Positions 35,129 to 45,700 of a stretch of 64,000 bases of DNA are shown in pieces. Under the pieces are notes generated by a model. It made no database searches, was not told the origin of the DNA, and saw only the letters and a program-made list of their open reading frames with translations. Positions within the stretch are counted from its first letter, which is position 1. Every line of letters begins with the position of its first letter. Source of the DNA: Sphingomonas sp. LR60 (lineage in GTDB: Bacteria > Pseudomonadota > Alphaproteobacteria > Sphingomonadales > Sphingomonadaceae); the NCBI RefSeq assembly GCF_036855935.1, contig NZ_JASPFK010000001.1:2668501-2732500 (forward strand), read 5' to 3'. The position numbers and the translations under genes were made by a program.

Positions 35129-37924
35129 CTAGAAGCGGATCCGGCCGCCGATGCCGACCACGCGACCGCGCAGGTCGTGATATTGCGACAAGGTGGCGAG
35201 CGCGACGGTGATGCTCGATTCCGCGAGCAGCGGCGGATCGGTGTCGGTCAGATTCTCGACCTTGGCGTAGATCTGGAATCGGTCGGTGACATCATAGGTC
35301 ACGGACATGTCGGTATAGAGATACGCCGGATAATGGTTGCGGTTCAGATCGAGCGGACCGAACGCGTTGTCGAAGGTGCCCGGGCCGATATAGTTGAACA
35401 GCAACCGCAGGTTGAGCGGCCCCTGATCGTACAGGAAGGTCGTCGAGCCGCGCCACTTCGGCGTCGCAAACCCACCCTGCAACTGCCCGGCGGTATCGAC
35501 CTGCCCGTTGGCGGTGGAGGAGATCAACCGATCGACATAGGTCGCCAGCGCACGGGTGGTGAAGGTGCCGGCGAACAGCGGGAAGGCATAGCTCGCCTCG
35601 AAGTCGACGCCGCGGGTCTTGAGCGTCTGCGCGTTGAACGAATTGGCGTTGACCTGCGTGATCGCGCCGGTTTCGTCCCGCAGCACGCCCGCGCAGAAGA
35701 TCTGGTCGCCCCGGCCGCAGCGATCGACCACTTCCTGCTGCCCCGGCGTGATGATCGCGTCGCGCAGATTGATGTCGTAGAAATCCGCCGAAAGCTGCAG
35801 GCGCGGGATGAACGACGGCTGCAAGACGATCCCGCCGGTGAAGGTGTAGGCGGTTTCCGGCCCAAGGTTCGGATTGCCGCCGATCAGGAAGTTCACATTG
35901 GCGGTGCGGTTGGTCAGATAGTCGGTGACGGTGCCGATGCGGATATTGGCCTGCGCGAACAGATCGTTGATGCGGGGCGCGCGGAAATCGCGCGAATAGG
36001 TGCTGCGCAGCCGGACATCGTCGTTGATCGCGTAGTTCAGCCCGACCTTCCACACCGCTGTCGACCCGACCGTGCTGTAATCGACCACGCGCCCGGCGAG
36101 ATCGAGGTCCAGGCTGCGCGCGAACGAGGTTTCGCGCGCCAGCGGGATCGACATTTCGCCATAGGCTTCCTTGACCTCCAGCTTGCCGTAATAGGAACCG
36201 AACGTCCCCTGCCGCCAGCCGTTGACGTCGGACACGGGGTCGGAGCGGTTGTCGACCGAGTCCCGCCGATACTCGCCGCCCACCGCGACCTTGACCGGGC
36301 CGGCCCAGGTGTCGAACACCTTGCCCGACACGTTCAGATTGACGATGCCGCTCTGCGATCGCGAGTCCTGCCGCGAAGTGCCGAGGACATAGGCATTCAC
36401 CTCCGGCGTCACCGCGCCGATCCCGAAGATGTTGGCCGGGACGCAGCCGTTGCCGGGATTGGTCAGCGTCGAGCGGCAGACCGCCTGCCCGTTCGGGCCG
36501 ATCACGGGATCGAGCGCCAACGCCCAATTGGCCTGATTGCGGTTGTTGCGCCCTTCGATCAGCGAACGCGCATAGGTGTAGCTGCCACCCAGCGCCCATT
36601 TCCAGGTTTCCGACAGCGCACCGGTCAGCGCGCCGCTGACGCGGTAATAGCTGTTCTCGGTCGAGTTCTCGTTGCGCCCCTGCTCGGGATTGTAGCGACC
36701 GACGCGGATCGTCGTCAGGTTGTTGGCGATCATCGCGTCGCGGATGTTCGTCGGCAGGAAGGCGTTGTCGCGGCGTACCGTGATGTCGCCATTGTTGGTG
36801 TTGTAATTGCCGGTGCTGCGCGCGAGCGTATTCGCGGCAAGCACATCGAGCCGGCCGGTGACGCTGTCGCTGAAATCGTAGCTGAGCCGGCCGAAGCCGC
36901 TGATCTGGCGCGATGCGACCTGCAATGGCGCGAAGGTCGGCTGCGGCATCAACCCCTCGCCGCCTTCCATCCAGACCGTGCCGACGTTGGTACCCTGCTG
37001 GAAGATCGACTGCGCCGCGTTCGCGCCGAACTGGATATTGCGCAGCGGACCTGCCGAGGTGATGACGCCGCCCGCGGTCATTTGCGAATAGCGCGCGTTG
37101 GGCACGATCAGCTGCCGGAACTGGCCGTTGGTCGGGGTATAGGCCGCATTGGGAATGAAGGTGACGCCGCTGCGACCCCAGTCGCGCGCGCCCTGATAGA
37201 TGATGTCGGGCTGGTCGAAGTACGAACCGGCGATCAGGAAGCGCCCGCGGCCGCCGCCGAACTTCCCGCCATACAGCGCGCTCGCCGAGACCTGCCCGAG
37301 ATCGCCGTGCGTCGAAACGTTATACTGCGCGTCGAGCTTCCCGCCCTCAACATTGTCGGCGAGGATCAGATTGACCACGCCGGTGATCGCGTCGGAGCCG
37401 TAGACCGACGACGCACCCGCCGTGACGATGTCGAGCCGTGCGATCAACGGCGCAGGCAGGATGTTGATGTCGAAGCCGTTGGCGATCGGGCTGCTGTCCA
37501 TCATCCGCTGGCCGTCGACCAGCAGCAACGTGCGGGTCGACCCGAGCGCGCGCATGTTGAAGGTCGCCAGGCCAAGGTTGCGTCCGCTGCCGTTGTTCCG
37601 GTTGGGGCGTAGCGCCGGTACGTCGCGCAGCAGGTCGACGACATTGGTCGCGGCCTTCTGCTCCAGCTGCTGCTCGGTGATCGTGGTGATCGGGGTCGGC
37701 TGCTGGAAGGTGGAGCGTGCGATGCGGCTTCCCGTCACCACGACCTCGCCTGCACCTTCATCCTGCGACGCAGCGGCGGTCGGATCGGCGGGCAGCGCGA
37801 TCGAGGGATCGGTTGCCGCCGTTGGCGCGTCGGCGGATTGCTGCGCCTGGCCGGGCAGAGCGTGGCACAGGGCAACGGCGCACACGCCGATCGCCAGCAG
37901 ATTCATGTGAGACAGGCGCTTCAT
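35129..37924 (-). CDS. TonB-dependent receptor, large (catabolic type)
   Basis: 931 residues from the ATG at 37924, with GGAGGGGACG as ribosome site. Signal peptide MKRLSHMNLLAIGVCAVALCHALPGQAQ, TonB box GEVVVTGSRIARSTF, and a plug with RTLLLVDGQRMMDSSPIANG and LDIVTAGASSVYGSDAITGVVNLIL. This is the plug signature of the large receptors used for carbohydrate and aromatic uptake in sphingomonads. The barrel ends HDLRGRVVGIGGRIRF. It heads an operon with the reductase, the glycosidase-like protein and the FadR-type gene, so it probably imports the substrate of the Tat-exported enzymes. An operator-like site lies 42 bases upstream. Confidence 0.93.
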   Translation of the reverse strand: MKRLSHMNLLAIGVCAVALCHALPGQAQQSADAPTAATDPSIALPADPTAAASQDEGAGEVVVTGSRIARSTFQQPTPITTITEQQLEQKAATNVVDLLRDVPALRPNRNNGSGRNLGLATFNMRALGSTRTLLLVDGQRMMDSSPIANGFDINILPAPLIARLDIVTAGASSVYGSDAITGVVNLILADNVEGGKLDAQYNVSTHGDLGQVSASALYGGKFGGGRGRFLIAGSYFDQPDIIYQGARDWGRSGVTFIPNAAYTPTNGQFRQLIVPNARYSQMTAGGVITSAGPLRNIQFGANAAQSIFQQGTNVGTVWMEGGEGLMPQPTFAPLQVASRQISGFGRLSYDFSDSVTGRLDVLAANTLARSTGNYNTNNGDITVRRDNAFLPTNIRDAMIANNLTTIRVGRYNPEQGRNENSTENSYYRVSGALTGALSETWKWALGGSYTYARSLIEGRNNRNQANWALALDPVIGPNGQAVCRSTLTNPGNGCVPANIFGIGAVTPEVNAYVLGTSRQDSRSQSGIVNLNVSGKVFDTWAGPVKVAVGGEYRRDSVDNRSDPVSDVNGWRQGTFGSYYGKLEVKEAYGEMSIPLARETSFARSLDLDLAGRVVDYSTVGSTAVWKVGLNYAINDDVRLRSTYSRDFRAPRINDLFAQANIRIGTVTDYLTNRTANVNFLIGGNPNLGPETAYTFTGGIVLQPSFIPRLQLSADFYDINLRDAIITPGQQEVVDRCGRGDQIFCAGVLRDETGAITQVNANSFNAQTLKTRGVDFEASYAFPLFAGTFTTRALATYVDRLISSTANGQVDTAGQLQGGFATPKWRGSTTFLYDQGPLNLRLLFNYIGPGTFDNAFGPLDLNRNHYPAYLYTDMSVTYDVTDRFQIYAKVENLTDTDPPLLAESSITVALATLSQYHDLRGRVVGIGGRIRF

Positions 37925-37965
37925 CGTCCCCTCCGTCAGATGGTGCATCCATCTTTGTATGAGGT

Positions 37966-37986
37966 TTGGATAGGACATGTTACCAA
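37966..37986 (-). promoter_or_regulatory. Operator-like 21-bp site B for the TonB receptor operon
   Basis: On the plus strand TTGGATAG...TTACCAA; TTGG and CCAA are 13 bases apart, identical in spacing and in 14 of 21 positions to the site at 28494. It lies 42-62 bases upstream of the receptor ATG. Together with sites A and C it suggests one regulator for the three units. Confidence 0.55.
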
Positions 37987-38170
37987 TACTAGCAATGGGA
38001 AACTTTTTGATCCTTGCTAGGGTCGCGGGCACGTACGGTCGAGGACGCTCGCCTAGCGGTTATGCACGCTCGGCTCGGCCAGGCATTATGCGCATGAAGG
38101 TCGGGCACGCGGCGCCAGCAGCGCGGCCTAGGGAAGTGCCGGTGAGCGGCCTTGCGGGCGGATCGACATC

Positions 38171-38249
38171 CGTGTCCCGGACCTGATCCGGGATCCCGCT
38201 TCTTTCTTCTGTCGGTAAAGCGGGGCCCCGGATCAAGTCCGGGGTGACG
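38171..38249. repeat. Palindromic repeat (family C)
   Basis: CGTGTCCCGGACCTGATCCGGGA pairs with GCCCCGGATCAAGTCCGGGG and TGACG, and the arms share CCCGGAC-TGATCCGGG. It is a typical REP-like hairpin between the receptor and the GGDEF gene. No coding sequence is visible in 37987-38321. Confidence 0.7.
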
Positions 38250-38321
38250 ATGAGACGATTGTTTGGCTCAAAACGTCGACCAATAGGCCGCCTCTAAGGC
38301 GATCGTCACATCATTGAGGCC

Positions 38322-40150
38322 CTATGCGGCCAGCCGATCCGCCACGATCGCGCGGTCTCTTCCGGCGCGCTTGGCACGGTATAGTGCGGCGTCAGCGTCG
38401 GCGATAAGCGGCGCATTCTCCCTGCCAAAGGGCGGGTGCCATTCGGAGATGCCGAAGGAGAGGCTGATCGGGCCAAGAAGCTTGTTCCCCTGACGTGGCC
38501 GCAGGTCGGCGATGTTCGTGCGCAGCCGCTCGATACGGGGGAGAAGCACCTCGGCCGACGCCCCCGGTGCGATGATCGCGAACTCTTCGCCGCCGAAGCG
38601 GCACGCCACGTCTCCGTCGCGGAAATGTTCGCGCATCGCCGCGCCGACGAGTTGCAGCACGGTATCACCGGCATCATGCCCGAATTCGTCGTTGAAGCGC
38701 TTGAAATGGTCGATATCGCACATGACGAAGGTAAGCGGCGACCCGGCACGGGCGGCACGCGCGATCTCCAGATGAAGCGCCTCCTCCATATAGCGGCGAT
38801 TGTGCAACCCGGTCAGGGCGTCCCGGACCGTCTGCTCCTTCAGGTCGCGCTGCAGGCGATGGTTGACCAGCGCAGACGCAATATTCTCACCCAGTGCTGC
38901 CAGTCGGAACGCTTCCTCACTCCCGATGATGCCCTGAAGGAAGAGCAGTCCGATGACCTCGCCGCCGGCGAGCAATGGCTCGCAGCGATAGGCGCCCGCG
39001 TCTGCAACGGCATGGCGGCATGCCACCTCGCGCCCATCGCCGAGGACGACATGACCCTGCCCCAACCGCAGCGCCCAGCAGTCGTCCGGACCGAAGTTTT
39101 CGGGCAAAGCATCGCTCACGCCCCAGCCCGCCAGACGGACGAGCAGGTTGCGGGAATTGTTGTGCGCATAAAGCGCGCCCGCGACGCCGGGCAGCACCTG
39201 CGGAACGAAACAGTCGATGATCTGCGCCAACTCGGCGTCGGTCCGTGCAGCCTGCAGCCGATGCGCCATCTCGCCCAACCGCTCGATCACCTGACCACGC
39301 GCCTCCAGCGCACCGTGCTGCGCGAGCAGGTCGGCGTTGGCGGCTTGCAGCCGGCTGTCGGTTTCGCGCTGATCGTCGACCGCCTGGGCGAGCCGATCCG
39401 CCATGCGGTTGTATCCCGACGCCAGCCGATCGAACTCGTCCGATCCGGTGCGGGCGGTCAGTCGTTGCCCGACCTGCCCTTGCCCAAGCGCCTCCATCGC
39501 CTCGAGCGTGCGCCCGAGCGGACGCCGCACGCCAAGCGACATGGTCGCGATCAACGACGCGAGAAGCGCCGCGACGAGCAGTCCGCCGCCCAGCGCGACA
39601 TATTTGGTCCACGCCAGACGCTCGTCGGCCTCGTAGCCGCGTTGCGCGAGCAGATCGCGCTCGCGTTGCAGCAGCGCGCCGGCTTGCCGATCGACCTGCG
39701 CCATCAGTTCGCGTCCCCGCCCCCGGCGATCCCCCGAACCGCGACCGCGAAGTCGCCCCTGCGCGCCAGGCGCATCGACTCCCGGGTGAACGCCACCTTC
39801 CTCGATCCGGCATCACGGACCGCAATGGCGCGTTCGTTCTGAAGCGCATTGTCGCTGGTGAGCCGAACGAGCTGATCCAGCTGGCGCGATACATCGGACA
39901 GTCGCTGATCGACGGTGGTGGCGAACCGCTCATCATGCGTGAGCAGGTAGCCACGCTGCCCCGATTCCGCCTCACGCAGCTCCTCCAGCGCTTCGTCGAG
40001 GACGACAATGACCTGTTGCGAATGGCTCACCCAGGCAAAGCTTTCCCGCGTGCTCCAGGAGGATTGGAGCAGGACCGCCACCAGGCAGAGCAGCGCCGTC
40101 GCGATCAGGCCGCCAATGGCTGTCACACGGGATATCAGCGAAGTGAACAC
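38322..40150 (-). pseudogene. CHASE3-HAMP-GAF-GGDEF diguanylate cyclase, frameshifted
   Basis: N-terminal part from 40150: membrane helix (TAIGGLIATALLCLVAVLL) and a CHASE3 sensor with EALEELREAESGQRGYLLT, ending GIAGGGDAN. The other frame continues with LMAQVDRQAGALLQRERDLL, a second membrane helix, HAMP (GVRRPLGRTLEAMEAL), a GAF domain from about LGEMAHRLQAART, and GGDEF with RFGGEEFAII. Adding one base in the G runs near 39715-39725 joins them. The second frame also starts at an ATG overlapping the stop (TGATG), but it would lack most of the sensor. The product would make cyclic di-GMP in response to a periplasmic signal. Confidence 0.85.
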
Positions 40151-40248
40151 AGCGGTTGATCCAGATCAAAATGCCGGCTCGGTCTACAAATCCATTGTTC
40201 GCAATTGGTTAATTGGCGTGAGCCCGGTCGATCTGCTGCCGGGGAACG

Positions 40249-42396
40249 TCACTTTCTTAGAGCGAAGGCGATGATCTTTCCGCCGGGTGCGTGTTTCGGA
40301 TCCTTGCCACCCCCTGCCGCGATCACCACGAACTGGCGGCCGCCGACGGCGTAGGTGGCGGGGGTCGCCAGTCCCGCCGCCGGAAGTTGCGTCGACCACA
40401 GCAGGCGCCCGCTTCGCTTGTCGAAGGCGCGAAAGCGTCGATCGAAGACGGTCGCGCCGATGAACAACAATCCGCCTTTCGTCACGACGGCGCCGCCATA
40501 ATTCTCGCTGCCGGTCTCTGCCGGCCCAAGCTCGGGATAGCGTCCGAGCGACCGTCGCCACACCCATTTGCCGGTGTTGACGTCAAGCGCCGCCAGCGTG
40601 CCCCACGGGGGCGTCAGCGCGGGATAGCCATCCGGATCGAGCAGCCGTTTGTAGCCGTCGAAGACATAGCGCTCGCCGAAGTCGATGGCACCGACGCCAA
40701 GCTCCTTGCCGTCGCCGCCGATCGGCGCGTCCTTCCCGGTCATCAGGAACGTGGTCAGCGCCGCGATTTGCTCATTCGACAACGTGCCGCCGAAGCCGGG
40801 CATCCGACCGCCGCCCTGTCGGATCTGCGTCTCGATCTGCTCGCGGCCTAGCCGGTCGCCAATATCGAGCAGGGCCGGAATTTGCGGCGCATTGCCCTCG
40901 CGGTCGCCGCCGTGGCACGCGGCGCAGCTATTCAGATAGAGCGCCCTGGCTCCCGATCCCGCCACCTTCGCCGGACGCGGCTTCAAACGGAGATGCCACG
41001 CCATCTCGTTCGCGTTGACGTACAAAAGGCCGGTGTCCGGGTCGTAGGCCGACCCGCCCCACTCGGCACCGCCGTCCATCCCCGGCAGCAGCACGGTGCC
41101 CTGCAGACTGGGAGGGTCGAACGGGCCACGATTGCGCATGCCCGCCAGCGTCGCGCGCACCGCCGCATTTGCGGCGGGGGTGCGGCGGGTGATCATGTCG
41201 GGGGTGAAAAGCTGCCGCGCGAAGGGTGCGATACCGGTCGGCATCGGCTGGGTAGGCCAGGTCTGCTCGCCAGGGATGTCGGTCTGCGGAACCGCGCGCT
41301 CCGCGATCGGGTAGAGCGGCTTGCCCGTGTGACGATCGAAGATGAAGACCAGCCCCGACTTCGTCGTCTGCGCGATCGCCGGCACGCCCTTGACGGTGAC
41401 CAGCGTCGGCTGCGCCGGAAAGTCGCGGTCCCATAGGTCGTGATGTACGGACTGAAAATGCCAGCGGCGCGTGCCGGTGCGCGCGTCCAGCGCCACCAGG
41501 CTATTGGCGAACAAATTGGCGCCCAGCCGGGTGGGTCCGTGATAATCGCGTTGCGCCATGCCACCCGAAGCGGTCGGCAGGAAGACGAGCCCGCGATCGG
41601 TATCGACGGTCATTCCGGCCCAGACATTGGCGCCGAATTCGGTCTTCCACGCGTCGCGCGGCCATGTCTCGTGTCCCGGTTCGCCCGGGTGAGGGATGGT
41701 ATGGAACGTCCAGCGGATCGCCCCGGTTCGCACGTCGAACGCCCGCACGTCGCCGGGCGTGTTGCCCGTCGAACCCATGATGATCAGGTCTTCGTAGATC
41801 GCGCCGGGCGTCACGTTGTTGACGGTGATGCTCGCCGGCGGACGGCCCAGCCCATTCCGCAGGTCCACCCGTCCGTTCGTGCCGAACGCCCGATCCGGCT
41901 GGCCGGTGTCGGCGTCGACCGAGATCAGATCGTGGCCGAACGTGAACAGGATCCGGCGCGCGTCACCGCCGCTCCAGTAGGAAACGCCGCGCAGTCGCTG
42001 CCGCGTCGCGACCGGAACCATCGCCGGATTATAGGCCCAGCGCTTACGGCCCGTCGCCGCGTCGAGCGAGATCAAGCGGCCTTTGGGAGAGACGACGAAC
42101 ATCTGCCCCGCCACGATCAGCGGGTTGCCCTGCATGTCGGATTGCGACGCCCCTGCGCCGAACGCGTCGCCGGTCTCGTACGTCCAAACCGGCACCAGCT
42201 GGCCGACATTGGCCGCGTTGATCTGGTCGAGCGTCGAATAATGCGTCGCCGCGGGGTTGCCGTGATAATAGGGCCAGTCCCGCCCGGATGACGCGCCGCT
42301 CGCGGCCGATGCCCCGGGCGGCACGCCTTCAACGTTGGCGGCCAGTACCGCGCCGGCGAAGCCGACCGCGAGCAGCACGGCGGCGGCCCGTTCCAT
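40249..42396 (-). CDS. PQQ-dependent dehydrogenase with inserted c-type heme
   Basis: 715 residues from the ATG at 42396, with signal peptide MERAAAVLLAVGFAGAVLAA. An eight-bladed propeller of the membrane-type glucose/quinate dehydrogenase group: RDWPYYHGNPAATHYSTLDQIN, QGNPLIVAGQMFVVSPKGRLISLDAATG, GANVWAGMTVDTDRGLVFLPT and HDLWDRDFPAQPTLV. A heme c motif CAACH lies near residue 490, inside a cytochrome domain inserted before the last blades (TLSNEQIAALTTFLM). It oxidises sugars or alcohols in the periplasm and passes electrons to the heme. It lacks the N-terminal membrane helices of Gcd, so it is soluble. The substrate is unknown. Confidence 0.9.
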   Translation of the reverse strand: MERAAAVLLAVGFAGAVLAANVEGVPPGASAASGASSGRDWPYYHGNPAATHYSTLDQINAANVGQLVPVWTYETGDAFGAGASQSDMQGNPLIVAGQMFVVSPKGRLISLDAATGRKRWAYNPAMVPVATRQRLRGVSYWSGGDARRILFTFGHDLISVDADTGQPDRAFGTNGRVDLRNGLGRPPASITVNNVTPGAIYEDLIIMGSTGNTPGDVRAFDVRTGAIRWTFHTIPHPGEPGHETWPRDAWKTEFGANVWAGMTVDTDRGLVFLPTASGGMAQRDYHGPTRLGANLFANSLVALDARTGTRRWHFQSVHHDLWDRDFPAQPTLVTVKGVPAIAQTTKSGLVFIFDRHTGKPLYPIAERAVPQTDIPGEQTWPTQPMPTGIAPFARQLFTPDMITRRTPAANAAVRATLAGMRNRGPFDPPSLQGTVLLPGMDGGAEWGGSAYDPDTGLLYVNANEMAWHLRLKPRPAKVAGSGARALYLNSCAACHGGDREGNAPQIPALLDIGDRLGREQIETQIRQGGGRMPGFGGTLSNEQIAALTTFLMTGKDAPIGGDGKELGVGAIDFGERYVFDGYKRLLDPDGYPALTPPWGTLAALDVNTGKWVWRRSLGRYPELGPAETGSENYGGAVVTKGGLLFIGATVFDRRFRAFDKRSGRLLWSTQLPAAGLATPATYAVGGRQFVVIAAGGGKDPKHAPGGKIIAFALRK

Positions 42397-42762
42397 TTGC
42401 GTCAACTGCACGATGCACTCCGATATGGCGACGGCGCAGTCCGCGCGCCGCAGCCTTTCGCAATAGTTGCCGCCCTTCCGGAACTTGGCAAGACATGCGC
42501 CGGCTCGAAACAAGTATCCGGCGTATCCATTACTGCCCGATTCTTGCTGTTCTCCGCTTGGTCAAGACCCCCGCGACCTTGGTCGCACGCTACTGAAAGC
42601 CAGTCGACAAATTGATGGAGGTCATGACATCGGAGTCAGGTCGACGGGCAATGACTGTTGGCGGTTCTGTCGTGACGTTCGCTTGCAGCGCCTCGCGCGC
42701 GATCCGAACGATCGGCGATGCCCGCCTTTCTCCCGTTCGACGCGCATGAGGAGGGGGTTTGC
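42397..42762. other. Divergent intergenic region, nothing recognised
   Basis: 366 bases between the PQQ dehydrogenase and the TonB receptor. It must hold promoters for both, but I see no clear operator, hairpin or conserved repeat, and no convincing small gene. The receptor's ribosome site GAGGAGGGGGTTTGC lies at its right end. Confidence 0.5.
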
Positions 42763-45700
42763 ATGATCAAGGACAATAGGCGCTCGTCACGACGGCAGGC
42801 GTATCGACACATGGCGAGCGGGATCGCCGTGACGATCGCAATGCTGGCCGGCGGCAGCGCACATGCGCAAACGCAGACGCAGACGCAGACTGCGGAGCAA
42901 GCGTCCGCGGCCGAGTTGCCCGTCGAGCAGGCGCAGGAGCCGGCGACGACCGACGGCGACGTGGTCGTGACCGGATCGCGCATCACCTCCAGCGGCTTCA
43001 ACGCTCCGACGCCGACCCAAGTGATCGGTTCGGCGGATCTGCAAAGGCTGGCCCAGCCCAACATCTTCAACGCCGTCACGCAATTGCCGTCGCTTCAGGG
43101 CTCGACCGGTCGCGCCACCTCGGTCGGCAGCACGTCGAGCGGTATCCAGGGGCTGAGTTCGTTCTCGCTGCGCGGGCTGGGTGCGATCCGCACGCTGACG
43201 CTGCTCGACGGGCAGCGTTTCGTCGGCGCCAATTATTCCGGCGTTCCCGACGTCAGCCAGTTTCCGCAATTGCTGGTGCAGCGCGTCGATGTCGTGAATG
43301 GCGGCGCATCGGCGTCGTATGGCTCCGATGCGGTCGCCGGCGTGGTCAATTTCGTCACCGACAAGCGCTTCACCGGGTTCAAGGCGAACATCCAGGGCAG
43401 CGTCACCACTTACGGCGACGATGCGGGTCTCACGGCGCAGGCCGCTTGGGGCAAAGCCTATTACGAGGACCGCCTGCACGTCGCGGTCAGCGCCGAATAT
43501 GGACGCCAGGGCGGTGTCCCGAACCCGGGCTTCGGGATCGTCGGCGCGAACGGTCGCGATTGGTACAATTCGCCGGCCTTCATCCAGACCGGTGTCACCA
43601 CCACCCCCGCCGGGCAGCCGCGCATTTTCTACATCCAGAACGCGCAGCAATATCAATATTCGAAGTTCGGCCTGATCACATCCGGCCCCCTGCAGGGCAC
43701 CGCGTTCGGCGCCAACGGACAGCCGTATAAATTCCAGTACGGATCGAACGGCGTGCCGACCGGCACCGGCGCGGTGACCGGCTGTACCCCGTCATTCTGT
43801 TCGGGTGGCGATACCAGCGGCGTGGTCGGCGCGGGCACCAGCCTCGCCTCGAAGCTGGAGCGTATCAATTATTATTCGCGCGTCGGGTTCGACTTCGCAC
43901 CGAACAACGAAATCTACTTCACCTTCAACGGCTCGCGCGTCAGTTCGGAGAATTCACCGAACCCCGGCTATGCACAGCAGGCCAATCTCACGATCCAGTG
44001 CGGCGTGAACAACGCGAACGCCAATCCGTTCGTGCCGCAGTCGATCCAGCAGGCGTGCACCAACGCCGGCATCACCCAGTTCCAATACGGCTCGGCGCTG
44101 GCGCAGCTCGGCGACTTCATCGAAGTGAAGCCGGTCCGCACCAACCTGCGCTACGTCGTCGGGGCCAACGGCAAGTTCCGCGGGCTGGGTACGGAGTGGA
44201 GCTACGACGCCTATTACGAATATGGGCGCAACTACACCGACCTGCATGTCGACAACATGCTCAACATCTCGCGCTTCCGCACCGCCTATCAGGCGATCCG
44301 CCTGGCAGACGGCACGATCGGTTGCGCCAATGCCGCCGCGCGCGCCGCAGGGTGCGTGCCGCTCAACATCATCGGCGACGGCGGCGTGACCGAGGCGGCG
44401 CTGAACTACGTCAAGCCGGCGATCGGCCCGTATCAGCACACATGGTCGTCGCAGAACGCCGGCGCGGTCAGCCTGAACGGCCAGCCGGTCTCCACCTGGG
44501 CAGGGCCGCTGTCGGTGGCGATGGGTTACGAATATCGCCGCGAATGGTATCGCACGAAGGCCGATCCCTATGGCAACGGCGTGAGCGCGGAGAACCCGAA
44601 CACCAGCGACTATCCCGCCGATCCGACGCAGAATACGCGCACCGGCGGCAATTGGTATGCGGGCAATTACAAGAACGGCACCGGCAGCTACAACGTCCAC
44701 GAGGGCTTCCTCGAACTGGACATTCCGATCTCGAACGAGGACCAGATCGGGCGCGCCAATCTGAACGCGGGCGTTCGCGAAACCCATTACAGCACCTCGG
44801 GCTGGATCACGAGCTGGAAGGTCGGCGCCACTTGGGACACGCCGCTGTCCGGGCTCCGACTGCGCGGCGTCACGTCGCGCGACGTCCGTGCGCCCAATCT
44901 GTCGGAGCTGTTCCGTACGCCAACGTTCGCGAACGCGACCTACCTCGACCCGCGCCAGCCCGGTGCGTCACCGACCGCCGGGCAATTCGTGCAATCCCCG
45001 TCCAATACGATCGGCAACACCGCTCTGAGGCCGGAGACGTCGCGCAACACCACCGCCGGCTTCGTCTTCGACGGGCGCACCGCCGGCTTCCTGCCCGGCT
45101 TCAACGCCTCGTTCGATTATTACCATATCAAGGTGAGGGGCATCATCACGCCGTTCAGCGGGCAGTCGGCGATCAACCAGTGCTTCCTGCAGAACCTTTC
45201 GCAATTCTGCGGGTCGTTCAACCTCGACATCGCGGCGGGGCCGCTGTTCGTGAACGAGCAATTGTTCAACTTCGCGCAGGTCCGCACCAACGGCTTCGAT
45301 ATCGAGGCGAGCTATCGCCGGCCGCTCAGTGGGATCGGCCTGCCCGGCTCGTTCACGATCCGCGGACTCGCCACCCGCACGCTTCATTACACCGAAACCT
45401 CGGGGCTGCCGGGCTCGATCCCGTCCGAGCAGGCGGGCAACAACCGTGGCAACGTGCCCGACTGGAAGGTCTTCGCGATCCAGAGCTGGGACACGGACAC
45501 GCTGTCGCTGTCGGTAGCGGAGCGCTGGTTCTCGGATGGCGTCTATTCGAACGAATATATCCAGTGCACGCCGGGCAGCTGCCCGACACCGGATCCGACC
45601 GGCAACATCGCCACCATCGACAACAACCGGATGCCGGGCGCGCTCTACATCGACCTGGGCGGTTCGTACAACATCACCCGCAACATCTCGGCTTATTTCA

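Noticed and set aside
35105..37612. Long plus-strand open frame of over 800 codons
   Set aside because: It is antisense to the intact TonB receptor at 35129-37924, has an Arg/Asp/Val-rich composition and no domain. This is a typical GC-driven shadow frame.
42880..42900. CAGACG microsatellite as a phase-variation switch
   Set aside because: The unit is six bases, so changes in copy number keep the reading frame. It only lengthens the QT stretch after the signal peptide.
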